A DNA stretch of 64,000 nt from Cedecea sp000277545 (GTDB taxonomy: Bacteria > Pseudomonadota > Gammaproteobacteria > Enterobacterales > Enterobacteriaceae), in the NCBI GenBank assembly GCA_050847315.1, contig CP193791.1; one strand, 5' to 3'. Below the pieces are notes generated by a model. It saw only the letters and a program-made list of their open reading frames with translations, ran no database searches and was not told where the DNA came from. Below are positions 49,415-59,282 of the stretch, in pieces; the stretch's first letter is position 1, and every line of letters starts with the position of its first letter. Position numbers and translations under genes: made by a program.

Positions 49415-50605
49415 ATGAGCGTACGTTTAGTGTTAGCCAAAGGGCGTGAGAAGTCATTATTGCGCCGTCATCCATGGGTTTTCTCTGGGGCTGTTGCACG
49501 CCTGGAAGGCAAGGCCAGTCTCGGTGAAACGGTTGATGTGGTGGACAGCCAGGGCAAATGGCTAGCCCGAGCGGCATATTCCCCTGAATCGCAAATCCGC
49601 GCCCGCGTCTGGACCTTTGATCAGGCTGAAAGTATCGATATCGCCTTCTTTACTCGCCGCCTGCAGCAGGCCCAGCAGTGGAGAGACTGGCTGGCTAAGC
49701 GTGATGGGCTGGACAGCTACCGACTGATCGCCGGTGAATCTGACGGTTTACCGGGCGTGACTATCGATCGTTTTGGCAACTTCCTGGTGCTGCAGCTGTT
49801 GTCTGCCGGCGCAGAATATCAGCGCCCGGCACTCGTTGCCGCCCTGCAGTCTCTCTACCCTGAATGCTCTGTTTACGATCGCTCCGATGTGACCGTGCGT
49901 AAGAAAGAAGGCATGGCTTTGACTCAGGGGCCGGTCAGCGGTGAACTGCCTCCTGCCCTGCTGCCTATCGAAGAACACGGTATGAAGCTGCTGGTAGACA
50001 TTCAGGGCGGGCATAAAACGGGCTATTACCTCGATCAGCGCGACAGCCGTTTCGCCACTCGCCGCTACGTTGATAATAAACGCGTCCTGAACTGCTTCTC
50101 CTACACCGGTGGTTTTGCCGTTTCTGCGTTGATGGGTAACTGCAGCCAGGTGGTAAGCGTGGATACCTCTCAGGACGCGCTGGATATCGCCAGAAAAAAC
50201 GTAGAGCTGAACAAGCTTGATCTCAGCAAAGCCGAGTTTCTTCGTGACGATGTGTTCAAACTGCTGCGCAAATATCGCGACCAGGGCGAGAAATTCGACG
50301 TCATCGTCATGGACCCGCCTAAATTTGTTGAAAACAAAAACCAGCTGGCGGGCGCCTGCCGGGGCTATAAAGACATCAACATGTTAGCGATTCAGTTACT
50401 GAACCCTGGCGGCATTCTGATGACTTTCTCCTGCTCCGGGCTGATGACCACAGATTTATTCCAGAAAATCATCGCCGATGCCGCCGTAGATGCCGGGCGT
50501 GATGTACAATTTATAGAACAGTTCCGCCAGGCGGCCGATCACCCGGTGATCGCAACCTACCCGGAAGGGCTGTATCTGAAAGGGTTTGCCTGTCGAGTCA
50601 TGTAG
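49415..50605 (+). CDS. rlmI: RlmI, 23S rRNA m5C1962 methyltransferase
   Basis: SAM-dependent methyltransferase for C1962 of 23S rRNA. 396 residues, the E. coli size. N-terminal PUA domain (residues 1-80, LAKGREKSLLRRHPWVFSGA), a central strand domain, and a Rossmann domain with SAM motif CFSYTGGFAVSALMG and catalytic MDPPKFVE and SCSGLM motifs. It is alone between yccX (divergent) and hspQ. Confidence 0.95.
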   Translation: MSVRLVLAKGREKSLLRRHPWVFSGAVARLEGKASLGETVDVVDSQGKWLARAAYSPESQIRARVWTFDQAESIDIAFFTRRLQQAQQWRDWLAKRDGLDSYRLIAGESDGLPGVTIDRFGNFLVLQLLSAGAEYQRPALVAALQSLYPECSVYDRSDVTVRKKEGMALTQGPVSGELPPALLPIEEHGMKLLVDIQGGHKTGYYLDQRDSRFATRRYVDNKRVLNCFSYTGGFAVSALMGNCSQVVSVDTSQDALDIARKNVELNKLDLSKAEFLRDDVFKLLRKYRDQGEKFDVIVMDPPKFVENKNQLAGACRGYKDINMLAIQLLNPGGILMTFSCSGLMTTDLFQKIIADAAVDAGRDVQFIEQFRQAADHPVIATYPEGLYLKGFACRVM

Positions 50606-50666
50606 CTTGAAAAGGCGGAAATTGCCCGCATATTCGTATGCAGAGTAATGTTCCCGGGAGGTGACT

Positions 50667-50984
50667 ATGATTGCCAGCAAATTCGGTATTGGCCAGCAGG
50701 TTCGCCATTCTTTACTGGGCTATCTGGGCGTAGTGGTCGACATTGACCCCGAGTATTCGCTCGATGAGCCGCAGGAAGACGATCTGGCCGACAATAGCGC
50801 ACTCCGCGCGGCGCCGTGGTACCACGTTGTCATGGAAGATGAGGATGGCCAGGCGATTCATACCTATCTCGCCGAAGCTCAGCTCAGTTCTGAAGATGAC
50901 GACGAGCACCCTGAACAGCCGTCAATGGACGAACTGGCTGCCTCGATACGCCAACAGCTTCAGGCCCCACGCCTGCGTAACTGA
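50667..50984 (+). CDS. hspQ: HspQ, heat-shock hemimethylated-DNA-binding protein
   Basis: 105 residues from ATG 50667 (GGGAGGTG upstream). It matches E. coli HspQ: MIASKFGIGQQVRHSLLGYL, then LRAAPWYHVVMEDEDG and PEQPSMDELAASIRQQLQAP. It binds hemimethylated oriC DNA and is a Lon specificity factor in related bacteria. Terminator follows directly. Confidence 0.95.
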   Translation: MIASKFGIGQQVRHSLLGYLGVVVDIDPEYSLDEPQEDDLADNSALRAAPWYHVVMEDEDGQAIHTYLAEAQLSSEDDDEHPEQPSMDELAASIRQQLQAPRLRN

Positions 50985-50990
50985 TTAAAA

Positions 50991-51013
50991 ACCCCGCCGA
51001 TGCGGGGTTTTTC
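50991..51013 (+). terminator. hspQ terminator
   Basis: ACCCCGC / CGAT / GCGGGGT followed by TTTTC, 7 bases after the hspQ stop; an A-run before it could also serve the convergent yccU. Confidence 0.85.
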
Positions 51014-51427
51014 TTATTTCGCCAGCCCAAGGCGAGGGATTTCAATCGCCGGGCATTTATCCATCACAACGCTTAATCCCGCATTCTGTGCCAGCACCGC
51101 AGCCTGCTCATTAATCACGCCAAGCTGCATCCATAGCGTTTTCGCTCCCACGGCGATGGCATCCTGCGCTACGCCCCAGGCGGCCTCAGAATTACGGAAC
51201 ACATCGACCATATCAATTTTCTTCGGTACGTCCGCAAGCGTGGCATAGCCCTGCTGCCCTAACAGCGTTTTACCCGCGACCTTCGGCGACACAGGAATAA
51301 CCTCATAACCTTGTTTGAGCAGGTAATCCATCACCCGATAACTCGGACGATCGGGCTTGTCGCTGGCCCCCACCAGCGCAATGGTACGGGTGGTTTTCAG
51401 GATATTTTCGATATCACTTTGTTTCAT
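51014..51427 (-). CDS. yccU: YccU, CoA-binding domain protein
   Basis: 137 residues from ATG 51427, the E. coli length. Rossmann-like CoA-binding fold: TIALVGASDKPDRPSYRVMD near residue 14, VIPVSPKVAGKTLLGQQGY, and AKTLWMQLGVINEQAA. Function unknown; homologues bind CoA. Convergent with hspQ. Confidence 0.93.
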   Translation of the reverse strand: MKQSDIENILKTTRTIALVGASDKPDRPSYRVMDYLLKQGYEVIPVSPKVAGKTLLGQQGYATLADVPKKIDMVDVFRNSEAAWGVAQDAIAVGAKTLWMQLGVINEQAAVLAQNAGLSVVMDKCPAIEIPRLGLAK

Positions 51428-51595
51428 AGCGCCCCCTAAGATGTTGTCTGAAGTGTATGCCAAACCCCGTCACCCAGCCATCTTTCTACTGGATACTCAG
51501 GCGCGCAATTTCTGAAAATATGTCTATATGTTAATAAACAGGTCTCAGGAAAAACTTTGAAATATCCACTCAGCATGTTCACCAGGGAGAGTGAA

Positions 51596-52243
51596 ATGAG
51601 AGCAGGTCTGCCACTTGCAGGGCTAATATTGATGCTGCCAACCCTGGTATGGGGAACCACGCTGCGCCTTTCCGCCGATGTGGATTTACTGGTTCTGGAT
51701 GGTAAAAGAGTTTCCAGCTCGCTCCTTAAAGGGGCGGACAGCATTGAAATAGATAATGGGCCACATCAGTTGGTTCTGCGCGTTGAAAAAAAAATAAACA
51801 ACGCACGCAGCCGGTCTTCTGGGGTTTCCCCCCCGACGGTGATCAGTTTTGACACCAAAGAGATAGATCAGGTCAATATTGTTCTACCGCTAAAAGATCC
51901 CAATCATTCTGGAGCCGCCTTTCAAATTAAGCTGCAGGACGGACAGGGGCATTCCATTCCCATCCGAACCGATATTTTGGAGATCAAACCCGATCCAACC
52001 GGAACGGATTATGAAGAAGAGACACAGCGCTATAACAAATCAGAAAAAAAAGCGTCAATGCCCGGATTCGCAAACCGCATGGCCAACGAAGGTATTCTGC
52101 ACTTTGCCCAGGCTAATCCAGATCTTCCACCGGCGCAGTCTGAAGTGCTAACAGAGCAACGGCTGAGATACTGGTTCAGTCAGGCCGATAATCCGACACG
52201 GGCGCGTTTTCTACGCTGGGCAAATGAGACCCACAACCCATAG
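51596..52243 (+). CDS. csgI: CsgI (YccT), periplasmic inhibitor of curli assembly
   Basis: 215 residues from ATG 51596 (AGGGAGAG upstream); E. coli YccT is 220. Signal peptide ends TLVWG-TT. UPF0319 pattern LRLSADVDLLVLDGKRVSSS followed by KGADSIEIDNGPHQLVLRVE, and QSEVLTEQRLRYWF near the end. In E. coli this protein reduces CsgA polymerisation, which links it functionally to the csg genes at the left end of the window. It diverges in its middle from the E. coli protein (SRSSGVSPPTVISFDTKE). Confidence 0.9.
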   Translation: MRAGLPLAGLILMLPTLVWGTTLRLSADVDLLVLDGKRVSSSLLKGADSIEIDNGPHQLVLRVEKKINNARSRSSGVSPPTVISFDTKEIDQVNIVLPLKDPNHSGAAFQIKLQDGQGHSIPIRTDILEIKPDPTGTDYEEETQRYNKSEKKASMPGFANRMANEGILHFAQANPDLPPAQSEVLTEQRLRYWFSQADNPTRARFLRWANETHNP

Positions 52244-52342
52244 CAATGCCTCGAGATGCCTCGCTTTTTTGACGTTCTGCTCTTGCAGCCCCGGGCGCTT
52301 TTAGTAATCTGTTAGCAGCCTAAAACTACCCAGGAAAAGAGA

Positions 52343-52801
52343 ATGGAACTAACAACCCGCACCCTTGCGGTAAAAAAACATATCGCACTGGTTGCCCACG
52401 ATCACTGTAAGGACGCGCTTTTGAAGTGGGTACAGCGCCACAAAGCAACGCTTGCCAACCACACTCTCTATGCCACCGGGACAACGGGTAATTTAATTCA
52501 GCGAGCAACAGGGCTTGAAGTCAACGCCATGCTCAGTGGCCCAATGGGGGGCGACCAACAGGTAGGCGCGTTAATTTCCGAAGGTAAAATTGATGTCCTG
52601 ATTTTCTTCTGGGACCCGCTCAATGCCGTTCCTCACGATCCCGACGTTAAGGCCCTGCTGCGCCTGGCGACCGTCTGGAATATCCCGGTCGCCACCAACC
52701 TTTCTACCGCAGACTTTATTATTCACTCTCCGGGCTTCAATGAGAGCGTGGATATTCTTATTCCGGATTACCAACGCTATCTGAATGAACGCCTGAAATA
52801 A
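52343..52801 (+). CDS. mgsA: Methylglyoxal synthase
   Basis: Converts dihydroxyacetone phosphate to methylglyoxal and phosphate, a bypass of lower glycolysis. 152 residues, E. coli length. Catalytic His in VAHDHCKDALLKW near residue 19, phosphate loop YATGTTGNLIQ, catalytic Asp in GPMGGDQQVGA near 71, and FFWDPLNAVPHDPD with His98. Convergent with helD, whose stop is adjacent. Confidence 0.95.
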   Translation: MELTTRTLAVKKHIALVAHDHCKDALLKWVQRHKATLANHTLYATGTTGNLIQRATGLEVNAMLSGPMGGDQQVGALISEGKIDVLIFFWDPLNAVPHDPDVKALLRLATVWNIPVATNLSTADFIIHSPGFNESVDILIPDYQRYLNERLK

Positions 52802-54856
52802 TCACGGGCGATTAGCCGCGGGCACACCCAGCCGCTTAAGTGCCTCAACAAAGACAGAAGGTTCCTGCTTGTTGAACATAAGCCAGACCCGATGACGTGC
52901 TCGCGTCAGCGCGACATAAAGTAAACGCCGCTCCTCTGCGTCCGGGAAATCCTCCGGCTGTGGCAGGAGCGCCTGCTCCATGATTGACTCCCGCGCGGGT
53001 GCCGGAAAACCTTCTTTTCCTTCCTGCAAACCAAGAATGATCACATAGTCCGCCTGCTGCCCTTTGCTGGCGTGGATAGTCATAAAATCGATGTTGAGCT
53101 TAGGCCATCGCGTGGAGGCTTTTTCCAGACTTTCCGGACGCAAATAGTGATACCGCGCGAGCACCAAAATTCGCTGTTCGGGCAAGGCGTACCCACTAAG
53201 CTTGTCCAGCAAATCATCGAGCCTGTCATCGGCAAGCAGAGTTACCGCTTTTTTGTCCCCTTTAGAGAGGCTATTGAGCGGCTTACGCAGTTGATACGGA
53301 TTTTGCTGTACAAAACCGTTAGCAATCTCGCCGATTCGGTCGTTAAAACGATACGTAGTATCCAGAGCGCAGCTGTCACCCTCCCCAAAATGGTGGCTAA
53401 ATGCAGTGGTGAGCGTCATTTCTGCTCCGCTAAATCGATAGATTGCCTGCCAGTCATCTCCCACGGCATAAAGCGAAGTATGGGAATTCTGCCGTCTTAA
53501 AGCAGCCAGTAAGGCGGCCCGCTGGGGGGAAATGTCCTGAAACTCGTCGACAAGGATATGCTTCCACGGGCTGATAAAACGCCCCTTTTCGAGCACATTA
53601 ATTGCCTGATGAATCAGCCCGGAGAAATCTACCGCCTCTTCGGCTTTCAGGGCGGCTTTCCAGCTTTTTAACAATGGCGCCATCAGCTTAATACGTTTAG
53701 TGAAGAGTTCTCTGACCTCTTCTGGCGCGCTGTCTATCATTTCAGCCTGTGAACCTCCGTGCATCCGCATCAGGCCGAGCCAGCGGTCGAGCCGGCTGGC
53801 AAGCCGCTTCGCCAGGCGTTTGTCCTGCCAGTATTCACCTTCTGGAACATCCCACTCAAGCTCTTCGCTAAGCCATTGCCGCCAGCCTTTGGCCATCGCC
53901 TTCTTTTCCCGGCATTGCTGCTGCCAGCTGTCGATCAGCAACTGATGGCGAGCCGCTGTGTCGCTCTCAAGTTCACTGACTCGAGGGGCTTTTTTGCTCC
54001 CCTGTTGAATAATGTGTAGCGCCAGTGAATGGAAAGTTCTGGCAGAAATCGCTTCGGTATTAAGGCGGCTGGCTATACGCTCATCCATTTCCTGCGCGGC
54101 CTGACGGCCAAAGGCTAACAGCAGGATTTGCTCCTCTGTTGCTTCAGCGCGCTGTAACAACCATCCGGCACGCGCCACAAGAACGGAGGTTTTGCCGCTA
54201 CCGGCCCCAGCCAGCACCAGGAGCGAATCTTCTCCATTCACCACGGCCCTGGCCTGAGACGGATTCAGCGGCGAACTTTCAACCTGCTCAAAGAAAGCGG
54301 CATATTTTTCCAGCATCCGTTCGGTATAAGCGCTATTACGCTGGTGTCGGCGCTCTTCACCCTGTTCAAGCCAGGCTTTACATATGGCCCACGCTTCCCG
54401 GCAATTTTCGAACTCACCAAGTCGGGCATGCGGTAGCGGGAGGGCTGAAATAGCTGCGCGGAGGTTATCCTGTAACGCCTGCATATCACTTCTCCGGAAC
54501 CACACCTCCTTGCGAGTGCGCTGCGCAATCTCCTCTCGCTGAGCGGTTAATACTTCGGCGGCAACTTCACTCATCTCCGTGCTCCAGTTGAGCCAGAGCG
54601 AACTCAGATGATGGAAAAAGCGCTGGGTCTCCGCCCATTCGGTACCGTGCAGGCGAACCACTTTGTCATCTGGAAGAACGAATTCAAGCTCTCCCCAAAC
54701 CAGGCCACGCTTACAGTTAATCGCGATTAACTGATTGAATGGAATAAGATATTCGTGGCGATCGCCTTTAACCTCAACGCCGGCAGGCAGCAGTTTGACC
54801 CGGTTATAAGGGTGTTGAGCCAAATGCTTGCCAAGAGAAGTTGCTTTGAGTTCCAT
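52802..54856 (-). CDS. helD: DNA helicase IV
   Basis: UvrD/Rep-type 3'-5' helicase. 684 residues from ATG 54856, the E. coli length; an upstream ATG at 54892 adds 12 residues. Unique N-terminal domain (about 1-190), then Walker A LVLAGAGSGKTSVL near 220, motif II HILVDEFQDISPQRAALL, motif III YAVGDDWQAIYRFSGA, motif V TIHASKGQQADYVI, and motif VI YVALTRARHRVW. Ends where mgsA ends (convergent). Confidence 0.95.
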   Translation of the reverse strand: MELKATSLGKHLAQHPYNRVKLLPAGVEVKGDRHEYLIPFNQLIAINCKRGLVWGELEFVLPDDKVVRLHGTEWAETQRFFHHLSSLWLNWSTEMSEVAAEVLTAQREEIAQRTRKEVWFRRSDMQALQDNLRAAISALPLPHARLGEFENCREAWAICKAWLEQGEERRHQRNSAYTERMLEKYAAFFEQVESSPLNPSQARAVVNGEDSLLVLAGAGSGKTSVLVARAGWLLQRAEATEEQILLLAFGRQAAQEMDERIASRLNTEAISARTFHSLALHIIQQGSKKAPRVSELESDTAARHQLLIDSWQQQCREKKAMAKGWRQWLSEELEWDVPEGEYWQDKRLAKRLASRLDRWLGLMRMHGGSQAEMIDSAPEEVRELFTKRIKLMAPLLKSWKAALKAEEAVDFSGLIHQAINVLEKGRFISPWKHILVDEFQDISPQRAALLAALRRQNSHTSLYAVGDDWQAIYRFSGAEMTLTTAFSHHFGEGDSCALDTTYRFNDRIGEIANGFVQQNPYQLRKPLNSLSKGDKKAVTLLADDRLDDLLDKLSGYALPEQRILVLARYHYLRPESLEKASTRWPKLNIDFMTIHASKGQQADYVIILGLQEGKEGFPAPARESIMEQALLPQPEDFPDAEERRLLYVALTRARHRVWLMFNKQEPSVFVEALKRLGVPAANRP

Positions 54857-54986
54857 TACGTTGCCCGATCCAATGTAAGAGTTATGGCTCAAGTTTAACT
54901 GCCGATGGAATGACGCTCCAGAGTAAAAACGCGTTATAATTTCTGCGGTTAATCACTCTTTATTTTTCTGTCAGGGAAGCGTCACT

Positions 54987-55433
54987 ATGCGTACCGTACT
55001 TAATGTTCTGAACTTCGTGCTGGGTGGCTTCTTGACCACCCTCTCCTGGCTATTTGCCACGCTGGTGAGTATTGTGCTGATTTTCACCCTGCCACTGACT
55101 CGCTCCTGCTGGGAAATCACCAAGCTTTCCTTTGTGCCCTACGGCAATGAAGCCATTCATGTGGATGAGCTTAATCCACAGGGTAAAAATACGCTGCTAA
55201 ATACGGGGGGGACCCTGTTGAATGTTCTCTGGCTGATCTTCTTCGGCTGGTGGCTGTGCATTATGCATATCATGGCGGGCATCGCGCAGTGTATTACCGT
55301 AATTGGGATCCCTGTAGGAATTGCGAACTTCAAGATTGCTGCCATTGCGTTATGGCCCGTTGGTCGCCGGGTTGTTCCAGTCGAAGTGGCAAGAGCAGCA
55401 CGCGAATCCAATGCACGTCGCCGTTTCCAGTAA
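54987..55433 (+). CDS. yccF: YccF, inner-membrane protein
   Basis: 148 residues, E. coli length. Two YccF repeats (RSCWEITKLSFVPYGNEAIH, then GIPVGIANFKIAAIALWPVG) with about three membrane spans. It is 9 bases upstream of yccS, suggesting co-transcription. Function not known. Confidence 0.93.
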   Translation: MRTVLNVLNFVLGGFLTTLSWLFATLVSIVLIFTLPLTRSCWEITKLSFVPYGNEAIHVDELNPQGKNTLLNTGGTLLNVLWLIFFGWWLCIMHIMAGIAQCITVIGIPVGIANFKIAAIALWPVGRRVVPVEVARAARESNARRRFQ

Positions 55434-55442
55434 GGAGCCGTT

Positions 55443-57584
55443 GTGCTGACCCTAAGCCCACTGGTACGTCGTTACACCTGGAACAGCGCCTGGCTTTACA
55501 ACTTGCGCATATTTATTGCCCTTGCAGGCACTGCGGCACTGCCGTGGTGGCTCGGTGAAGTCAAGCTGACGATCCCCCTCACGCTTGGCGTTGTGGCTGC
55601 CGCCCTGGCCGATCTCGACGACCGGGTAAGTGGTAGGCTACGAAATTTACTGATCACTTTAGTCAGCTTTTTCATTGCTTCAGCGTCTGTTGAGCTGCTG
55701 TTTCCCTGGCCGTGGCTGTTTGCCGTGGGCTTAACGGTCTCCACCAGCGGATTTATCCTCCTTGGAGGGCTGGGCCAACGCTATGCCACCATTGCCTTTG
55801 GTGCATTACTGATTGCTATCTACACGATGCTCGGTATTTCCCTCTACGAGCACTGGTATCAGCAACCACTGTTCCTTTTAGCCGGCGCCGTCTGGTATAA
55901 CCTCCTGACCTTAGCAGGCCATTTAATTTTCCCGATTCGGCCCCTGCAGGACAACCTGGCACGCTGTTATGAAAGCCTCGCTAGCTTTCTGGAAATTAAA
56001 GCCGCACTGTTTGATCCTGATATCGAAGAAGAAAGCCAGGCTCCAATGCTCCAGTTGGCCATGGCTAACAGCCAGTTAGTCACCACGCTAAACCAGACGA
56101 AAAGCTCATTACTGACTCGCCTCCGCGGCGATCGGGGGCAGAGAGGGACTCGTCGAACACTTCACTATTATTTCGTAGCCCAGGATATTCACGAGCGGGC
56201 GAGCTCGTCTCATATTCAGTACCAGGCCTTACGCGATAAGTTTCGCTATAGCGACGTGATGTTCCGCTTTCAGCGTCTGCTAACGATGCAATCTCATGCC
56301 TGCCAGCAGCTCTCTCGATCAATCCTGCTGCGAGTCCCTTATCAGCACGACCCACGGTTTGAACGCGCATTTACCCATCTGGACTCCGCTCTGGACCGAA
56401 TTCGTGCCAGCCATGCAACCACGTCTGAGATAAAAGCGTTAGGCTTTCTGATTACAAACTTGAGGGCAATTGATGCGCAACTGGCAAACATTGAATCAGA
56501 ACAGGCGATTGCTGAGCCGCAGAACGATCCCGAGAATCGTCTGGCCGACGACAAGCTGACCGGCTTCGATGATATCTGGCAGCGGCTGAAGCTTAACCTC
56601 ACGCCTGAATCCGCACTCTTTCGTCACGCGGTGCGGATGTCCCTGGTGCTTTGTGTGGGCTATGCGTTTATTCAGTTTACGGGTTTGCAGCATGGTTACT
56701 GGATACTTCTGACCAGCTTGTTTGTCTGCCAGCCCAACTACAGTGCAACCCGGCGACGCTTAGCCCTGCGTATCATCGGCACACTGGTTGGGGTGGCCGT
56801 TGGCCTGCCTTTACTTTGGCTTGTCCCGTCTCTCGAAGGCCAGTTGATACTGATCGTCATTACTGGCGTGCTGTTCTTCGCTTTCCGCAATGTGCAATAC
56901 GCCCACGCCACCATGTTTATTACTCTGCTGGTATTACTGTGTTTTAATCTGCTAGGAGAAGGTTTTGAAGTCGCTCTCCCGCGCGTGATTGATACCCTCT
57001 TAGGCTGCGCAATAGCCTGGGCGGCGGTGAGTTTCATCTGGCCTGACTGGCAATTCCGCCGGCTTTCACGGGTCGTTGAACGTGCGTTCAACGCCAATTG
57101 TCGCTATCTGGATGCGATTCTTGAGCAGTACCATCAGGGACGTGATAACCGCCTGGAATATCGCATTGCCCGGCGGGATGCCCATAACAGAGACGCCGAG
57201 CTGGCCTCCGTGGTTTCAAATATGTCTTCCGAGCCTCGAGTCTCCGCTGAGATGCGTGAAGCGGCGTTCCGTCTGCTTTGCCTGAACCACTCGTTTAACA
57301 GCTATATCTCTGCATTAGGTGCGCACAGGGAAAAACTCAACCACGGCGATACGTTAATGTTGCTTGATGACGCCGTCTGCTACGTTGATGACGCACTGCA
57401 TCACTTGCCTGTCGATGAAGGACGCGTTCAGGCTGCTCTGACAGGGCTCTCCGCCCGCATCTCGCAGCTTGAGACTCGGGCAGACACAAAAGAACCCCTG
57501 GTGTTGCAACAAATTGGGTTATTAATTGCGCTTCTGCCAGAGATCTCTCGTCTTCAGCAACAAATCTCTCAGTGCTCAGAATAA
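55443..57584 (+). CDS. yccS: YccS, FUSC-family inner-membrane transporter-like protein
   Basis: 713 residues from GTG 55443 (AAGGAG just upstream). Two groups of membrane spans (residues about 20-165 and 395-520) of the FUSC/YccS-YhfK family, e.g. WLFAVGLTVSTSGFILLGGL and ILLTSLFVCQPNYSATRRRL. A large cytoplasmic segment lies between them and after. Related to aromatic-acid efflux AaeB, but the substrate is unknown. Full length against E. coli (717). Confidence 0.93.
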   Translation: MLTLSPLVRRYTWNSAWLYNLRIFIALAGTAALPWWLGEVKLTIPLTLGVVAAALADLDDRVSGRLRNLLITLVSFFIASASVELLFPWPWLFAVGLTVSTSGFILLGGLGQRYATIAFGALLIAIYTMLGISLYEHWYQQPLFLLAGAVWYNLLTLAGHLIFPIRPLQDNLARCYESLASFLEIKAALFDPDIEEESQAPMLQLAMANSQLVTTLNQTKSSLLTRLRGDRGQRGTRRTLHYYFVAQDIHERASSSHIQYQALRDKFRYSDVMFRFQRLLTMQSHACQQLSRSILLRVPYQHDPRFERAFTHLDSALDRIRASHATTSEIKALGFLITNLRAIDAQLANIESEQAIAEPQNDPENRLADDKLTGFDDIWQRLKLNLTPESALFRHAVRMSLVLCVGYAFIQFTGLQHGYWILLTSLFVCQPNYSATRRRLALRIIGTLVGVAVGLPLLWLVPSLEGQLILIVITGVLFFAFRNVQYAHATMFITLLVLLCFNLLGEGFEVALPRVIDTLLGCAIAWAAVSFIWPDWQFRRLSRVVERAFNANCRYLDAILEQYHQGRDNRLEYRIARRDAHNRDAELASVVSNMSSEPRVSAEMREAAFRLLCLNHSFNSYISALGAHREKLNHGDTLMLLDDAVCYVDDALHHLPVDEGRVQAALTGLSARISQLETRADTKEPLVLQQIGLLIALLPEISRLQQQISQCSE

Positions 57585-57586
57585 GG

Positions 57587-58198
57587 CTAGCGCCGCTGCT
57601 CATAGCGGCGCCACCAGTCCGTCAATTCTTTGCGAACATCAGCAGGCAGTACAGCCTCATGAACACCACGAATAGCGCCTGCAAGCGCGAGCAGTACTTT
57701 AATACCTACCGTTTTCCGGGTACTGCGTAATTTTAGCCATGACCGTTTTGCCCCAAAGAGTTGAAGCGTTTGTGGATCATTAATGCCCACCTCACGAAGC
57801 ATAACTTCAATATTCAGGGAAAGATTGGGGAGATCCTTAAGGCGGCGAGAACGTATCTTAATTTGTGTCTTCTCCCGTTGGGCGCTTCGTAAAGCCAGGG
57901 AAGAGAGCTGGACGAGTTTATCGGGATTTTCCCAAAGCTCTTCATCGACACGATAGTAATTCAGTGCGACTGGGAGCCCCCGTTTACTGTACATCAGCGG
58001 TGGGGCCGATTTTTGGATGAAATATTCCGCGCACTGTTCACAAGCTCGCAGGTAAAGCTCACCTTCCGCCACCATAGCAAAAACCACACCGTCGACGGTC
58101 AGACTATAGCCGCCAAATAACGGTCTGTAGCCGATTTTACCCAGTGACGAAAGATATTTCCGTGATTTATGAATTCTAAGAAATGTCACCTTTTTCAT
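57587..58198 (-). CDS. sxy: Sxy/TfoX, competence regulator
   Basis: 203 residues (E. coli 209). It has the N-terminal TfoX domain (KIGYRPLFGGYSLTVDGVVF) and the C-terminal TfoX domain (NIEVMLREVGINDPQTLQLF). Sxy works with CRP at CRP-S sites to turn on DNA-uptake and competence genes. Convergent with yccS; the divergent neighbour is sulA. The 217-base gap to sulA contains the sxy leader. Confidence 0.92.
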   Translation of the reverse strand: MKKVTFLRIHKSRKYLSSLGKIGYRPLFGGYSLTVDGVVFAMVAEGELYLRACEQCAEYFIQKSAPPLMYSKRGLPVALNYYRVDEELWENPDKLVQLSSLALRSAQREKTQIKIRSRRLKDLPNLSLNIEVMLREVGINDPQTLQLFGAKRSWLKLRSTRKTVGIKVLLALAGAIRGVHEAVLPADVRKELTDWWRRYEQRR

Positions 58199-58376
58199 AA
58201 TATGTCCTTATATATCAACTGGTAAATAGCTTCTTTAGTTACTCATCCTCTTAATCCCTGAAAATAAGTAAGGTTAAAGCTAATGGCAACGACAATTTCA
58301 TCGGTGTCGCTTTTGCGTACGGAAAATGCGAGACACTTTCCGAAATTCCGGTTGATCTTTGTTCGCACAGACATTA

Positions 58377-58392
58377 CTGTATATGTATACAG
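58377..58392 (+). promoter_or_regulatory. LexA box of sulA
   Basis: CTGTATATGTATACAG matches the SOS consensus CTG-N10-CAG with the ideal TATATNNATA-type centre. It lies 23 bases before the sulA start. This places sulA under SOS control. Confidence 0.9.
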
Positions 58393-58415
58393 TAACCCAT
58401 TAGGCGGGACTCACT

Positions 58416-58925
58416 ATGCACTCACATAACGCTCAAACTCACTTTCGTCATGTTGCAGTTACTGCGCACACCCCGGCGCAGTCTCTCTCTGATAACAGCG
58501 TACAGGGGTTAATCAGTGAAGTGGTCTACAGCGAAGAGAGCCCATGGGTTACGCAGTTTATTCTGCTACCTTTATTACAGCAGTTGGGACAACAATCCCG
58601 CTGGCAGCTATGGCTAACGCCGCAGCAAAAACTCAGCCGTACATGGCTGCAGGCGGCTGGGCTGCCGCTGGCAAAAGTGATGCAGGCAAATCAGTTAGAT
58701 CCTCTCTGCACCGTTGATGCCATGGTGAAAGCTTTGCAGACGGGAAATTACAGCGTAGTCATCGGCTGGCTTACGGAAGAATTAACAGATGAAGAACATT
58801 TACGGCTAACAATAGCAGCCGAAGCTGGCAATGCGATGGGCTTTATTATGCGTCCAACCAGCACAGGAACATCCGGTTCAAGACCACGAAATGGCCTAAA
58901 AATTCATTCTAGTTTGTATCATTAA
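58416..58925 (+). CDS. sulA: SulA, SOS cell-division inhibitor
   Basis: Binds FtsZ and blocks septation during DNA damage; degraded by Lon. 169 residues, E. coli length. Core motif GLISEVVYSEESPWVTQFIL near residue 33 and QQSRWQLWLTPQQKLSRTWL near 60, then VVIGWLTEEL. The C-terminal residues end in SLYH, the Lon-recognition tail. LexA box immediately upstream. Confidence 0.95.
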   Translation: MHSHNAQTHFRHVAVTAHTPAQSLSDNSVQGLISEVVYSEESPWVTQFILLPLLQQLGQQSRWQLWLTPQQKLSRTWLQAAGLPLAKVMQANQLDPLCTVDAMVKALQTGNYSVVIGWLTEELTDEEHLRLTIAAEAGNAMGFIMRPTSTGTSGSRPRNGLKIHSSLYH

Positions 58926-59282
58926 GTAAATTTAGGAGAAATCCTGGAATTTTTTACGTATGCCATATAATCCGCTGTCATGATTCAAAAAGTCCCGTCA
59001 TATGGCGGTTTGACGGGGTTTATTGGATAGGTGCGCCGCTCAAAAAATAGTCCATTCTGTAAAAAAATATGTATGCAAGTCGTTTTTTTTCATATGCCTG
59101 ACGGACTTCACACTTGTAACTTTCCAACTACGTTGTAGACTTTACCTCGCCAGGGTTGCTCTTCATAACACCGATATATCGGTAGAGTAACAATTGAGCG
59201 TAAACCCGGGCGAAGGATTTAACCCTGGGCTTTAAATTGGTTTAGAGCTCATGGCCTTTTGGATGATAATGAGGCGCAAAAA
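58926..59282 (+). promoter_or_regulatory. ompA promoter and long 5' leader
   Basis: 357 bases before ompA with no gene. The ompA promoter is probably near 59108-59145 (TTGTAGACTTTACC as in E. coli). The leader from about 59150 contains GCTCTTCATAACACCGATAT and TATCGGTAGAGTAACAATTG, forming the 5' stem-loop that stabilises ompA mRNA, and TTTGGATGATAATGAGGCGC at the ribosome-binding site, the region targeted by MicA in E. coli. Matching is by resemblance to E. coli. Confidence 0.7.
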